A DNA stretch of 64,000 bases, taken from Acidobacteriota bacterium. GTDB taxonomy: Bacteria > Acidobacteriota > Blastocatellia > Pyrinomonadales > Pyrinomonadaceae. Shown piece after piece: positions 33,467 to 42,404 of the stretch. The notes under the pieces were generated by a model. It saw nothing but the letters and a program-made list of their open reading frames with translations, made no database searches and was not told the DNA's origin. Position 1 is the stretch's first letter, and every line of letters starts with the position of its first letter. The stretch covers positions 1,488,001 to 1,552,000 of the forward strand of contig CP065000.1 of assembly GCA_016700075.1 (NCBI GenBank), read 5' to 3'. The translations under genes and the position numbers were made by a program.

Positions 33467-34355
33467 TAACGAGTTCGTCCGCTCCGTAAACTTCGATCGC
33501 CTCGAGCTTCGAAGGCTGGACGCCTAAGAATCTTTCCGCGACGCGGGCAAATCTTTCCGCGGCGTCGGTAACGTAAAAATGATCGAGGTCATCGCAAAGC
33601 TGTCGCTCGCCGGCAATTGTGCTCGGGTTTTCAATTTCTTTTTCCCGAAGAAGGTTGGCGACCTCGTCGGCCGTCGCAATGCCAGAATCTATGAGTTTAA
33701 CACTCTCACCGATGGTTTCCGCGATCACATCGCAAAGGATCGGATAATGCGTACAACCGAGCACCAGTGCATGCGGTGCAAACTCTTTCATATCAGCAAG
33801 ATACCGTCGGGCTATCGAATAGGTTTCCGGCTCGTGGGTCCATCCCTCTTCTGCAAGCGGAACAAAAAGCGGACAGCCGGCTTGCAGTATTTCGGCGTGT
33901 GCCGACGCTCGGCGGATCGCTTCTTTATAAGCGTTACTTGAAACGGTGGCCTCGGTCGCAATGACGCCGATACGCGGCGAGGGCTCAGCTGCCGTCACAT
34001 CGACGGCCCTTCGTCCGCCGGGTCCGATCACGCCGACGACATCAAGGCCGATCTTTTCCCGAATACTCGGCAAGGCCAGGGCCGAGGCGGTGTTGCACGC
34101 GACAACGAGCATCTTGATACCGAGTGATGCCAGAAACTCTGAATTTTCGAGAGCATAACGCTCGACCGTGGCAAGCGACTTTGTCCCGTATGGAACACGT
34201 GCTGTGTCGCCCAGATAGATGAACCGTTCATTCGGCAGGCGGTCGTGCAGGGCACGATATACGGTCAGTCCTCCAACACCTGAATCGAATATTCCTATCG
34301 GCCGTGACGGATCGATCTCAGAATGGCTTTCGCTGACGGCATTTTTCATATGCAA
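33453..34355 (-). CDS. murI: Glutamate racemase
   Basis: MurI makes D-glutamate for peptidoglycan. Its two catalytic cysteines are in VVACNTASALALP and ALVLGCTHYPIL; the N-terminal site is PIGIFDSGVGGLTVYRAL and the substrate loop YLGDTARVPYGTKS. At 300 residues it is slightly longer than usual because of an N-terminal extension of about 20 residues. Its 3' end runs into a palindromic repeat. rph follows on the same strand. Confidence 0.95.
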   Translation of the reverse strand: MHMKNAVSESHSEIDPSRPIGIFDSGVGGLTVYRALHDRLPNERFIYLGDTARVPYGTKSLATVERYALENSEFLASLGIKMLVVACNTASALALPSIREKIGLDVVGVIGPGGRRAVDVTAAEPSPRIGVIATEATVSSNAYKEAIRRASAHAEILQAGCPLFVPLAEEGWTHEPETYSIARRYLADMKEFAPHALVLGCTHYPILCDVIAETIGESVKLIDSGIATADEVANLLREKEIENPSTIAGERQLCDDLDHFYVTDAAERFARVAERFLGVQPSKLEAIEVYGADELVNGES

Positions 34356-34424
34356 AGGTCGACAATTGAGAATACAATCCGGAGGCAGGAATTCAAAAAA
34401 GGTCCGATCAAGAAACCCTTTTCG

Positions 34425-35609
34425 TCAACTGCGTCTACGCAGCAGTAGAAAATAAGCAGCAGCCGCTACGAGCAAGGCAGCGATCACCGTTACCGTCCAG
34501 TTTTCCGCAAGTTTATCGAACAATGGCATATCAGATCCGGGGCTGTCATCAACACTCGGTCGTTCTCCGAGCGGAGTCTTTGCCTCGAGTCTTGCCTTTG
34601 CGCGGACTAGTAATTCCCTGACACGTTCGTCAGCCTGTCCTTCGGCGACCATGTGAACTACTCCACCGAAAACGCCTGCGAGTGCGGTCGAACGGGACGT
34701 ATTGGAAAAGATAAGATACCCCGTCGGCTTTTCGCTGCTATTAGAGATCACCAAAGTGAAAACCGCGAGCGTGGCGTCTATGTAGTGACTGGCGTAGATC
34801 TGTTTCGTCGCCAGCATAAAAACATCGCCGTCAGTTGTCCCCTTCGTGTATGCAGAGCTGTGCGTGACCGAAAAGATGGGCCGCAAACCTGTCTCAACCA
34901 CAGCCCAGTCAAATCTATCCTCGACACCCTCCAGCTTTTCCGGATACGTGCGGAGATATTTCCCAAATTCAGGTGTCAAGAAGTCGGGCAAGTTGGGCAT
35001 GCCGTAGATGGCGGAGTATTCATCGACCAGACGCACGGGCTTGCGCGGCGCATCGTAGTCGATGAGTGCTTTATCGCCGCGGGCAATGTATCCCGCCACA
35101 TAGTCGATGATCATCTGCTTGTACGCCCCCGCGATGTCACCAGAATTTGCTGAGGCAAATGCCGGATCTTCTGACAGAGCCTTGATCATCTGCGGCGAAA
35201 GCTTTACTCCGCATTTGCCGGGCATGCAGTTCCTTAGATCATCGATATCCTTATCGTCGAGCCGAAAGATTTCAAGGTCTGCTACTTGCGGCGGAACGCT
35301 GATCGGACCGCCGCCCGACCTCGAAGGGTTGGCACGCTGCCCTATGCTCTCTCGAAAGCCGGCGAGATCAAGCCCCGTACGCGGCGAGACCCGAACTATT
35401 CCGATCACTGAGGTTTCACGTTTGTCCCTTTCGGGAAGCACTCGGATCACAGGCTTCCCGTCCTCAAGGCCGGATAGCTCCTCCTGCGTGAATGCCGCGT
35501 GCTTTCTTAGAAATTCGAAAAGCGGTTCTACTGAGGCCTTATTTGCCTGCGCAAGCGATTGACCGGCGGCTATGACCAGAACGAAAACAGCAATGTGCGC
35601 AGCTCTCAT
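34425..35609 (-). CDS. Secreted/membrane-tethered protein of unknown function
   Basis: I do not recognise this 394-residue protein. It has a signal peptide (AVFVLVIAAGQSLAQA), a long periplasmic part and one C-terminal helix (WTVTVIAALLVAAAAYFLLL) ending in RRRS. That pattern implies a protein anchored in the inner membrane with its body outside. Possible landmarks are NCMPGKCGVKLSPQ with two Cys, and a beta-rich region around YASHYIDATLAVFTLVISNS. It is followed by murI on the same strand after 69 nt. The upstream side holds ssrA, so it probably has its own promoter. Confidence 0.75.
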   Translation of the reverse strand: MRAAHIAVFVLVIAAGQSLAQANKASVEPLFEFLRKHAAFTQEELSGLEDGKPVIRVLPERDKRETSVIGIVRVSPRTGLDLAGFRESIGQRANPSRSGGGPISVPPQVADLEIFRLDDKDIDDLRNCMPGKCGVKLSPQMIKALSEDPAFASANSGDIAGAYKQMIIDYVAGYIARGDKALIDYDAPRKPVRLVDEYSAIYGMPNLPDFLTPEFGKYLRTYPEKLEGVEDRFDWAVVETGLRPIFSVTHSSAYTKGTTDGDVFMLATKQIYASHYIDATLAVFTLVISNSSEKPTGYLIFSNTSRSTALAGVFGGVVHMVAEGQADERVRELLVRAKARLEAKTPLGERPSVDDSPGSDMPLFDKLAENWTVTVIAALLVAAAAYFLLLRRRS

Positions 35610-35671
35610 CTCCTAGATGATTATCTAAGATAGATCGAAACCTGCAAAAGGAGCTTGAAATGAAAAGAGAT

Positions 35672-36045
35672 TGGTGGAGGCGGCGGGAATCGAACCCGCA
35701 TCCAAAGGTTGCGACCAGTGAGATCTACACGTTTAGTCGGTTCACTTAAGTTTCGCCTGAGAAGAGCAGATGAACCGACAAGACCTCTTCAAAGGCTAAC
35801 CCGGCTAACTTTAATGTCACGCCGCAGGTGGAGGCGTGACACGAGCCTGAACTGAGTTATGCCTCGGCGGGTCGCATCAGGCTGACTTCCCGTGAGACAT
35901 CGCTGGAGCTAGAGTTAACTAGGCAGCGAGGGCTAATTCTTGATTAGCATTTGTGTTTTGCAAGTTTTGTTAACGGGCTCACCTACAAAAAGCCCGACGT
36001 GCACTCAAAGATCTATACAAGCCCCTGTCGAAGCCTGTCGCCCCC
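35672..36045 (-). ncRNA. ssrA: Transfer-messenger RNA
   Basis: The 3' end on the minus strand reads GGTTCGATTCCCGCCGCCTC then CACCA, a T-arm and acceptor with encoded CCA. The 5' end GGGGGCGACAGGCTTCGACA pairs with it in seven base pairs, including the G3-U pair recognised by alanyl-tRNA synthetase. The tag frame, with stop at the TAG just before GTTAACTC, ends in NTNANQELALAA; the residues before it and the exact resume codon are uncertain. tmRNA rescues stalled ribosomes and marks products for ClpXP. No smpB is present in the window. Confidence 0.95.
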
Positions 36046-36150
36046 ATGTCAGAACCACCTGCGTTAACGGGCGGCTTCCGAGGAAGGTCAGTTTACAGGA
36101 TTGAGATGTAAAAGGAAAGAAAACGGATGTATGGAGAGTTCTTCAGCGAT

Positions 36151-36909
36151 CTACCGCTTAAATGCAATGACCTCATAGATGGCGTTCTTGAAGAACATCT
36201 TTTTCAACAGACTGTCAGGATCGAGTTTACGAGAAGTACGTTGAGCGGCACGCGGGCCGGCCGCGTTTGAACTCGACTGAACTATCTCCAAAGGCAACTT
36301 TGCAAAAACGCTCGTGATCGCTTGTTCCGTCAAATGGACGGTGTGGTCGGCAAAAGGACTGACCTCGAACGGTAAGCCGATATTTCGCAAACCGCCGTAA
36401 AATCGCGAGGCTTTGTCGTAAAAAGGATGATGGATGTTGACGGTGAAATACAGAAGGCCACCGGGCTTTAGCACCCGAATAAGCTCGTCAATTATTGCAA
36501 ACGGATCGGCGGCGTGATCGATGACGTTGTCGCTTATCACTACATCGAAAGCGGCATCGTCGAAGGGCAACTCCTCGCCAATGGCTCCAACGGTTTGCGA
36601 TAGGGTTTGCAGTTTTGGAAAAAGACGGCGATATTCTGCAGCCAGCGGATCGACGCCGATGCAAAAGCCTTTGTCGAAACCGAAAACAAGGCCGTGTGCT
36701 CCGCTGCCGACCTCAAGAACGCGATCATCTGAATTCCAAGGCCGTATCGGCTCGATCCGCTGGCGGAACATCAACGATTTCAACGCGGTTCCGCGAACGA
36801 GCTGATCCTCCTTACCGCGTGTCTTTTCGGCTTTTTCGGTTTGATAAGCAAGCTGCCGCTCCAACGCACGGTCAGCTCGGCTTTTTGAAATGGTCGGTTT
36901 GCTGTACAC
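36151..36909 (-). CDS. SAM-dependent methyltransferase (type-11-like)
   Basis: The 252-residue protein holds a class-I methyltransferase domain: motif I is RVLEVGSGAHGLVFGFD, then an acidic strand end IGVDPLAAEYRR, and motif IV-like DVVISDNVIDHAADPFAII, followed by LKPGGLLYFTVNIHH. A basic N-terminal extension of about 45 residues precedes it. Small-molecule or sugar methylation is possible, but the substrate is unknown. It lies 8 nt downstream of purF on the same strand and is probably in one operon with purF and possibly the GT25-like gene. Confidence 0.85.
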   Translation of the reverse strand: MYSKPTISKSRADRALERQLAYQTEKAEKTRGKEDQLVRGTALKSLMFRQRIEPIRPWNSDDRVLEVGSGAHGLVFGFDKGFCIGVDPLAAEYRRLFPKLQTLSQTVGAIGEELPFDDAAFDVVISDNVIDHAADPFAIIDELIRVLKPGGLLYFTVNIHHPFYDKASRFYGGLRNIGLPFEVSPFADHTVHLTEQAITSVFAKLPLEIVQSSSNAAGPRAAQRTSRKLDPDSLLKKMFFKNAIYEVIAFKR

Positions 36910-36917
36910 CCTATTCG

Positions 36918-38321
36918 CTATTTTTTCGTTGCCGAGGCCGCCCTATCAGAAGGTATCTCAATAGGATAACGGCCGCTCCAGCAAGCGTTACACGTCGTCT
37001 CTGGGTCAAGCCCGATCGCGTCGAGCATTCCTTCGATCGAAAGATAGCCGAGGCTGTCGGCACCGATGAAATCACGTATCTCTTCGACAGACATTCCAGC
37101 GGCGATGAGCTGTTCGCGGTCCGGCGTATCGACGCCGTAATAGCACGAATGCGTTGTCGGCGGACACGATATTCGCATGTGAACTTCTGCCGCACCGGCT
37201 TCGCGCACCATTTGAACGATCTTTTTCGACGTGGTTCCGCGAACGATCGAATCGTCAACAAGTACGATCCGTTGGCCGCGGATCAGGTCCTTTATCGGAT
37301 TCAGTTTCAGGCGAACACCGAATGAGCGGATGTTTTGCGTCGGCTCTATAAAGGTGCGGCCGACGTAGTGATTGCGAATGATGGCCTGTCGAAAATTTAT
37401 TCCCGACCAGCGCGCATATCCGATCGCCGCTGCGACGCCGCTGTCAGGCACCGGAACGACCAGATCTGCCTCGACGGGATGCTCTTCGGCAAGCCGTTTG
37501 CCCATCTTGTGCCGAGATTCGTTGACCGAACGCCCGAAGATTATCGAATCCGGCCGCGAAAAATAAACATGCTCGAACGCGCAAACCGCGGGCTGCGTTT
37601 GTTCGAAAGGCTTGGACGAATGAATGCCCTTGTCGTCAACAACGATCATCTCGCCGGGCTCGACCTCACGGATGTATTCGGCGTCGATCAGGTCAAATGA
37701 ACAGGTCTCGCTGGCGAAGCAGTATGCGTCGTTATACTTGCCCATTACGAGCGGTCGAAATCCGCGAGGATCGCGAACCGCGATCAGAGAATGCGGGGTG
37801 AGAAAAAGTAGCGAGAAAGCACCTTCCGTCTTACGCAGAACCTTCGTTATCGCTTCGATGACGTCGCGGGCAGGAGTGCGTGCAATGTCGTGAAGTATGG
37901 TCTCAGTATCGGACGTCGAAGAAAAGATCGCACCGGTGCTTTCGAGCTCGCGGCGGCGTTCCTCGGCAAACGGCAGATTGCCGTTGTGACAGACCGCGAT
38001 GCGGCCGTGCTGACAACTGACGGAAAAAGGCTGGACCTCTTTGATGGTATTTCTGCCAGCGGTCGAATAGCGGGTGTGCCCTATCGCCGCATTTCCCGGC
38101 AGCTTCTGCAACACGGCCGGGTTCAGAACGTCGGTGATCAGGCCGACACCACGCTGCTGTATTAGATCAGGGCCATCAGCGGAGACAATGCCGCACGCTT
38201 CCTGACCACGGTGTTGTATCGCGAAAAGCCCAAGCTGCGTCAGCGTTGAGGCTTCGTCGTGGCCGAAGATGCCGAAGATGCCGCATTCTTCCTTCAATTT
38301 GTCGCAGAGAATTTCCGCCAT
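36918..38321 (-). CDS. purF: Amidophosphoribosyltransferase, Fe-S type
   Basis: PurF commits PRPP to purine synthesis using glutamine. The nucleophile Cys follows a short propeptide in KEECGIFGIFGHDE, as in Bacillus-type enzymes that are matured by cleavage. The PRPP loop is IVLVDDSIVRGTTSKK. Cys residues in ISCPPTTHSCYYG and TTCNACWSGRYP fit the ligands of the structural [4Fe-4S] cluster. I start at MAEILCDKL (38321); an ATG 33 nt upstream is possible. The mature enzyme is cytoplasmic and oxygen-sensitive in known examples. Confidence 0.95.
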   Translation of the reverse strand: MAEILCDKLKEECGIFGIFGHDEASTLTQLGLFAIQHRGQEACGIVSADGPDLIQQRGVGLITDVLNPAVLQKLPGNAAIGHTRYSTAGRNTIKEVQPFSVSCQHGRIAVCHNGNLPFAEERRRELESTGAIFSSTSDTETILHDIARTPARDVIEAITKVLRKTEGAFSLLFLTPHSLIAVRDPRGFRPLVMGKYNDAYCFASETCSFDLIDAEYIREVEPGEMIVVDDKGIHSSKPFEQTQPAVCAFEHVYFSRPDSIIFGRSVNESRHKMGKRLAEEHPVEADLVVPVPDSGVAAAIGYARWSGINFRQAIIRNHYVGRTFIEPTQNIRSFGVRLKLNPIKDLIRGQRIVLVDDSIVRGTTSKKIVQMVREAGAAEVHMRISCPPTTHSCYYGVDTPDREQLIAAGMSVEEIRDFIGADSLGYLSIEGMLDAIGLDPETTCNACWSGRYPIEIPSDRAASATKK

Positions 38322-38365
38322 TTGCTTTGAGATTATCAAATCATCGGAACGCAATCGAATTCAGT

Positions 38366-39124
38366 TCACGCGGTCAGCGTCTGCATCGGGTCGGAACTGC
38401 TGGCGCTTCGCTGGTCGAAAAGTTTTGTTCGGGATACGTAAGCCCGGACGTCGCCGTTCATTACGGCATACATCAAGGCGTTATCAGCATTCAGGATGAT
38501 CGGCGTGTTCCATTTGATCAGAGCCTCCGCGGCGGGCCGCGTAATGGTATATGCGTGGCCGAGCAAGTGCTTGCCGGAAACATGAAAATGCTCGTTATAC
38601 GGCCGGTCATACAGATTCCGGATCATCGTATGGTTGTATTTCAGAAAACCGAACGAATGGGAAAGGTGATAGACAGCTTGCTTTACGGCACCGAACGCAG
38701 GCCGCAAACCGCCCGCGTCCCAGCCCCAATAAATGAACTCTGCATCCGGCGGCGCGTTGTTCACAATTGAGGAAACGTCTTCGTCGGACACATGGTTCAC
38801 GACAACGTCGTCCTCGAAAACGAGACAACGTTTCGCATCGGAATCCAGGAACCGCTCGTAGATCATGCGGTGGCCAAGAGAACAGCATATATGCCCTACG
38901 GTCATCGCACGCCCGCTGCGGTCCGTTTCGATCGCCTTTTCTTCGTCATAGATGCCTTTTGCCAACAAGTCCTCTTTTGTTACATCGCGTTTGTCAACGC
39001 CGAAGACGAACTCGAAATTGCCTTCGCCGAGCTGTTCGATCACATTCTGCTGCCGGTCGATCGCTCTCTCGATGGTGAGCACATAAACGGCGTCGTGGAA
39101 TTCTCGCAGTGCGGGAAAAAGCAT
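38366..39124 (-). CDS. Glycosyltransferase family 25-like protein
   Basis: This 252-residue protein resembles the LOS galactosyltransferase family GT25: an N-terminal strand with VYVLTIERAIDRQQNV, the metal-binding acidic motif in CLVFEDDVVVNH, and HAYTITRPAAEALIKW before the C-terminus. It would add a sugar to LPS core or a glycan at the cytoplasmic side. It is the upstream neighbour of purF (44 nt) and the downstream neighbour of the FdhF-like gene (6 nt), so it may be in their transcript without a functional link. Confidence 0.8.
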   Translation of the reverse strand: MLFPALREFHDAVYVLTIERAIDRQQNVIEQLGEGNFEFVFGVDKRDVTKEDLLAKGIYDEEKAIETDRSGRAMTVGHICCSLGHRMIYERFLDSDAKRCLVFEDDVVVNHVSDEDVSSIVNNAPPDAEFIYWGWDAGGLRPAFGAVKQAVYHLSHSFGFLKYNHTMIRNLYDRPYNEHFHVSGKHLLGHAYTITRPAAEALIKWNTPIILNADNALMYAVMNGDVRAYVSRTKLFDQRSASSSDPMQTLTA

Positions 39125-39130
39125 TGTCTA

Positions 39131-41413
39131 TTACTGTTTTGACGGCGCGATCGAAACGATGATGCATTTCGACGTCGGAGTAAAGCTCCGCTTCGCGTGA
39201 CTGCCGAGTGGGACGAGCGGATTAGCCTCGGGAAAGTAGGCGGCCACACAACCTCGTGGGATCGCATATTCCACGACAGTAAACCCTTTGACGTGGCGTT
39301 CGCCGTCATCCCAGTAACTTGTGATATCGACCTTGGCCCCCTTTGCAAGACCGAGCTCAGCGATATCGCTTTCATTCATGAATATGACCGTTCTGCCGCC
39401 GTCGATGCCGCGGTAGCGGTCATCGAGGCCGTAGATCGTTGTATTGAACTGATCGTGCGAACGTATCGTTGTCATCAGAAGACGGCCTGCGGGAAATTCC
39501 GGATACTCGAGGCTCGATGCCTTGAATAAAGCCTTTTCGGAAGACGTGGGGAATTTACGTTCTCGCGGCGGATTCGGCAGATAAAATCCGCCCGGCATTC
39601 TGATGCGCTCGTTATAATTCTCAAACCCCGGCAGAACGCGTTCGATCGCGTTGCGAATAAGGTCGTAATTGGCCGCGAACGCATCCCAATCGACGCCGCT
39701 TCGCTCACCGAGCGTGGCTTTTGCGAGCCGACAAATTATCCACACCTCGCTGCGAAGCTGCCTCGACGCGGGCTCGAATACGCCCTTTGACATCTGCACG
39801 TTGAGCATTGTGCTCTCGGTGGAAACGAATTGCTCTCGTCCTGCTTGCTCATCGACCTCGCTTCGTCCAAGACACGGCAAGATCAGCGATATCTTGCCGG
39901 GAGCCAATGCCGTGCGGTTCATCTTTGTAATGACCTGAACGGTCAGATCACAGTTTTGTAAAGCACTTTCAACAGCCTGAGTATCAGGCGATGCCGCAGC
40001 AAAGTTCCCGCCCATGGCGAAAAATATCTTTGCATTGCCTTCTCGCATTGCCGCGATAGCTTCGACCGTATTGTATCCGTCGCGTTCGGGCGTCTTAAAA
40101 TTGAATTCGCGTTCGAGATTCTCGCGAAATACCGGTGTCATCTTTTCCCAAATGCCCATCGTGCGGTCTCCCTGCACATTGGAATGTCCGCGAACGGGAC
40201 ACAGCCCCGCACCCGGCCGGCCGATCGCACCGCGGAGCAGATGGAGATTTACGATATCTTGTATCGTTGCGACCGCCGCCGTGTGCTGCGTTACGCCCAT
40301 CGCCCAGCAGGTGATGAATGAATCAGCGGCGATGATCATTTCGGCGGCCTCGGCGACCTGCTCACGCGCTAAGCCCGAGCCATTGACAATATCGTCCCAA
40401 GTTACAGCATCAAGCGACGCGACAACTTCGTTATATCCGCAGGTATGCTCCGCGATGAATTGATGATCGAAAACGCTTCCCGGCACCGCACGCTCGCGTT
40501 CGAGCATGATCTTCATCAGTCCTTTCAACACCGCCATGTCGCCGCCTATTCGAACCGGAAGATGCAGATCGGCGAGCTTTGCGGGGCGAAAACCGAGCAG
40601 ATTGAACGGATTTCCGTGCTGCGGATTTGGGTCGACAAAGCTGGTCAGTCCTACCTCAGGCAGAGGATTAATTGCGATCATTTTCGCACCGGCCTTTTTT
40701 GCAGCCGCAAGCGATGAGAGCATCCGCGGTGCGTTCGTTCCCGGATTTTGGCCGATGACGATGACGAGGTCGGTTTTTTCGAAATCCTCAAGGCGTATCG
40801 TTGCTTTGCCTAGGCCGATCGATTCCGCAAGAGCTACACTCGTCGATTCGTGACACATGTTCGAACAATCCGGCAGATTGTTCGTGCCGTATTGCCGAAC
40901 GAAAAGCTGATAAAGAAATGCCGCCTCATTCGACGTTCTGCCCGATGTGTAGAAGACCGTTTCATCGGGCGATGGGAGTGAATTCAATTTCTCAGCGATC
41001 AAAGTGATCGCATCTTCCCACGAGATCGGCTCATAATGCGAACCGCCTTTATGCCGGATCAGCGGCTCGATCAAGCGCCCCTGTTTATTGAGCCAGAAAT
41101 CGCTTTTCGCTTTCAGATCCTCGATGGAATGCTCGGCAAAGAACTCGCGGCCGATCTTTGCGGTCGTCGCCTCGTCTGACAGAGCCTTTGCCCCGTTCTC
41201 GCAGAATTCGTTTATGGTGCGGTGTTCGGGATCTGGCCATGCACATGATTGGCAGTCGATACCGCCTTTTTGATTAAGTTTCAAAAGGCCGCGAGTGCCG
41301 CGGATAACGCCCATCTTGCCGTAAACGTGACGAAGTGCGTTCGTTACGGCGTGAATACCCGCTGAGGTCTCGGGCGGCGGTGTTATCTGTAATTTCTCGT
41401 CGTTCGGCGTCAT
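39131..41413 (-). CDS. FdhF/YdeP-family molybdopterin oxidoreductase
   Basis: A 760-residue molybdenum enzyme of the group annotated formate dehydrogenase-like or YdeP. A cytoplasmic location fits, as no Tat signal is present. The metal ligand Cys is probably in NMCHESTSVAL; cofactor-binding segments include VIVIGQNPGTNAPRML and GRPGAGLCPVRGHSNVQGDR. An N-terminal DCQSCAWPDP gives only two close Cys, so the usual four-Cys [4Fe-4S] motif is not evident. Neither a beta subunit nor a partner is encoded nearby. fdhD lies 9 nt upstream, supporting a formate-dehydrogenase-like cofactor, but the substrate is not established. Confidence 0.88.
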   Translation of the reverse strand: MTPNDEKLQITPPPETSAGIHAVTNALRHVYGKMGVIRGTRGLLKLNQKGGIDCQSCAWPDPEHRTINEFCENGAKALSDEATTAKIGREFFAEHSIEDLKAKSDFWLNKQGRLIEPLIRHKGGSHYEPISWEDAITLIAEKLNSLPSPDETVFYTSGRTSNEAAFLYQLFVRQYGTNNLPDCSNMCHESTSVALAESIGLGKATIRLEDFEKTDLVIVIGQNPGTNAPRMLSSLAAAKKAGAKMIAINPLPEVGLTSFVDPNPQHGNPFNLLGFRPAKLADLHLPVRIGGDMAVLKGLMKIMLERERAVPGSVFDHQFIAEHTCGYNEVVASLDAVTWDDIVNGSGLAREQVAEAAEMIIAADSFITCWAMGVTQHTAAVATIQDIVNLHLLRGAIGRPGAGLCPVRGHSNVQGDRTMGIWEKMTPVFRENLEREFNFKTPERDGYNTVEAIAAMREGNAKIFFAMGGNFAAASPDTQAVESALQNCDLTVQVITKMNRTALAPGKISLILPCLGRSEVDEQAGREQFVSTESTMLNVQMSKGVFEPASRQLRSEVWIICRLAKATLGERSGVDWDAFAANYDLIRNAIERVLPGFENYNERIRMPGGFYLPNPPRERKFPTSSEKALFKASSLEYPEFPAGRLLMTTIRSHDQFNTTIYGLDDRYRGIDGGRTVIFMNESDIAELGLAKGAKVDITSYWDDGERHVKGFTVVEYAIPRGCVAAYFPEANPLVPLGSHAKRSFTPTSKCIIVSIAPSKQ

Positions 41414-41422
41414 TCCGTATCG

Positions 41423-42289
41423 TTATTTGAACAGCAACCGCTCCTCGCCGCAATACACGTTAAATCTACCATCGCGGACAAAACCGATCAGCGTCATGTG
41501 GTATTCACGTGCAAGTTCAACGGCAAGCGAAGAAGGCGCTCCTACGGCTGCCATCATGGGAATTCCCGCCATCAGGGCTTTCTGTACAAGCTCAAAACTC
41601 GCACGGCCGCTAACAAGTAGAACGCTGTCGCTCAGCGGCAGATCACCGTCAAGGAATTTTCGCCCGATAACTTTGTCCAGTGCATTGTGGCGGCCGACGT
41701 CCTCGCGGAGAATGTCAAGTTCGCCCTCCGGATCAAACAGAGCTGACGCGTGCAGTCCGCCGGTCTGTTCAAAAACGGATTGCATCGCACGCAGTCTCTC
41801 CGGCAACGAACTAACAACCTCGCCCGCAACCCTCAAACCGTTCTTAATGATGCGTTTAGCTTCAGACCGCAGTGCGTCGATCGAAGATTTTCCGCAGACG
41901 CCGCAGCTTGATGTGGTGTAGAAATGCCTTTCAAGCTTCTTAAGATCGACTGAAGAATCTTCGGCAAGATCTACGCGGATGGTATTGGAATTCAAAGCAG
42001 CAGCACGATCGAGTGTCCCGTTCTTTTTGCCGATTCTCAGCCCGCAATGGCGGATCTGTTTGATCTGTTTGGGAGTCTTAATGATGCCTTCAGTGAAGAG
42101 AAATCCTGCGGCGAGCTCGGCGTCGTCGCCCGGCGTTCGCATAGTTATCGAGATCGCCCGATGCTTGCCGTCGCGAAATCCTAAGCGGATCTCAAGCGGC
42201 TCCTCGACAGCAAGCTGATCGCGAAATTCACGCCCATCCGCCGCACGAACCGCTACACTGGCCTCCGAAATTCCCTGTGCTACTTTCAC
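41423..42289 (-). CDS. fdhD: Formate dehydrogenase sulfurtransferase FdhD
   Basis: FdhD passes sulfur from a cysteine desulfurase to the molybdenum cofactor of formate dehydrogenase. The key Cys pair is in TTSSCGVCGKSS and the C-terminal motif is DVGRHNALDKVIGR, both family hallmarks. At 288 residues the length is normal. It precedes the FdhF-like gene by 9 nt, so chaperone and client are produced together. The first start on the minus strand is used. Confidence 0.93.
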   Translation of the reverse strand: MKVAQGISEASVAVRAADGREFRDQLAVEEPLEIRLGFRDGKHRAISITMRTPGDDAELAAGFLFTEGIIKTPKQIKQIRHCGLRIGKKNGTLDRAAALNSNTIRVDLAEDSSVDLKKLERHFYTTSSCGVCGKSSIDALRSEAKRIIKNGLRVAGEVVSSLPERLRAMQSVFEQTGGLHASALFDPEGELDILREDVGRHNALDKVIGRKFLDGDLPLSDSVLLVSGRASFELVQKALMAGIPMMAAVGAPSSLAVELAREYHMTLIGFVRDGRFNVYCGEERLLFK

Positions 42290-42326
42290 AATTGAATTCT
42301 AGCAGACGAAAGAAATTAAACGGAGA

Positions 42327-42399
42327 AACCGCAGGGGACGCAGAGAAACGGGAATTAGATATTCACCTCTATGCGATCTTTGAGGTCTCTGCGTTAAAA
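42327..42399. repeat. Palindromic repeat, CGCAGAGA family, copy 4
   Basis: The left arm AACCGCAGGGGACGCAGAGA and the right arm with GAGGTCTCTGCGTTAAAA form an imperfect palindrome in the gap between fahA (end 42405) and the fdhD start. It is related to the repeat framing the gene at 53431. It may separate two transcripts, but no uridine run supports a terminator. Confidence 0.65.
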
Positions 42400-42404
42400 A
42401 CCTC

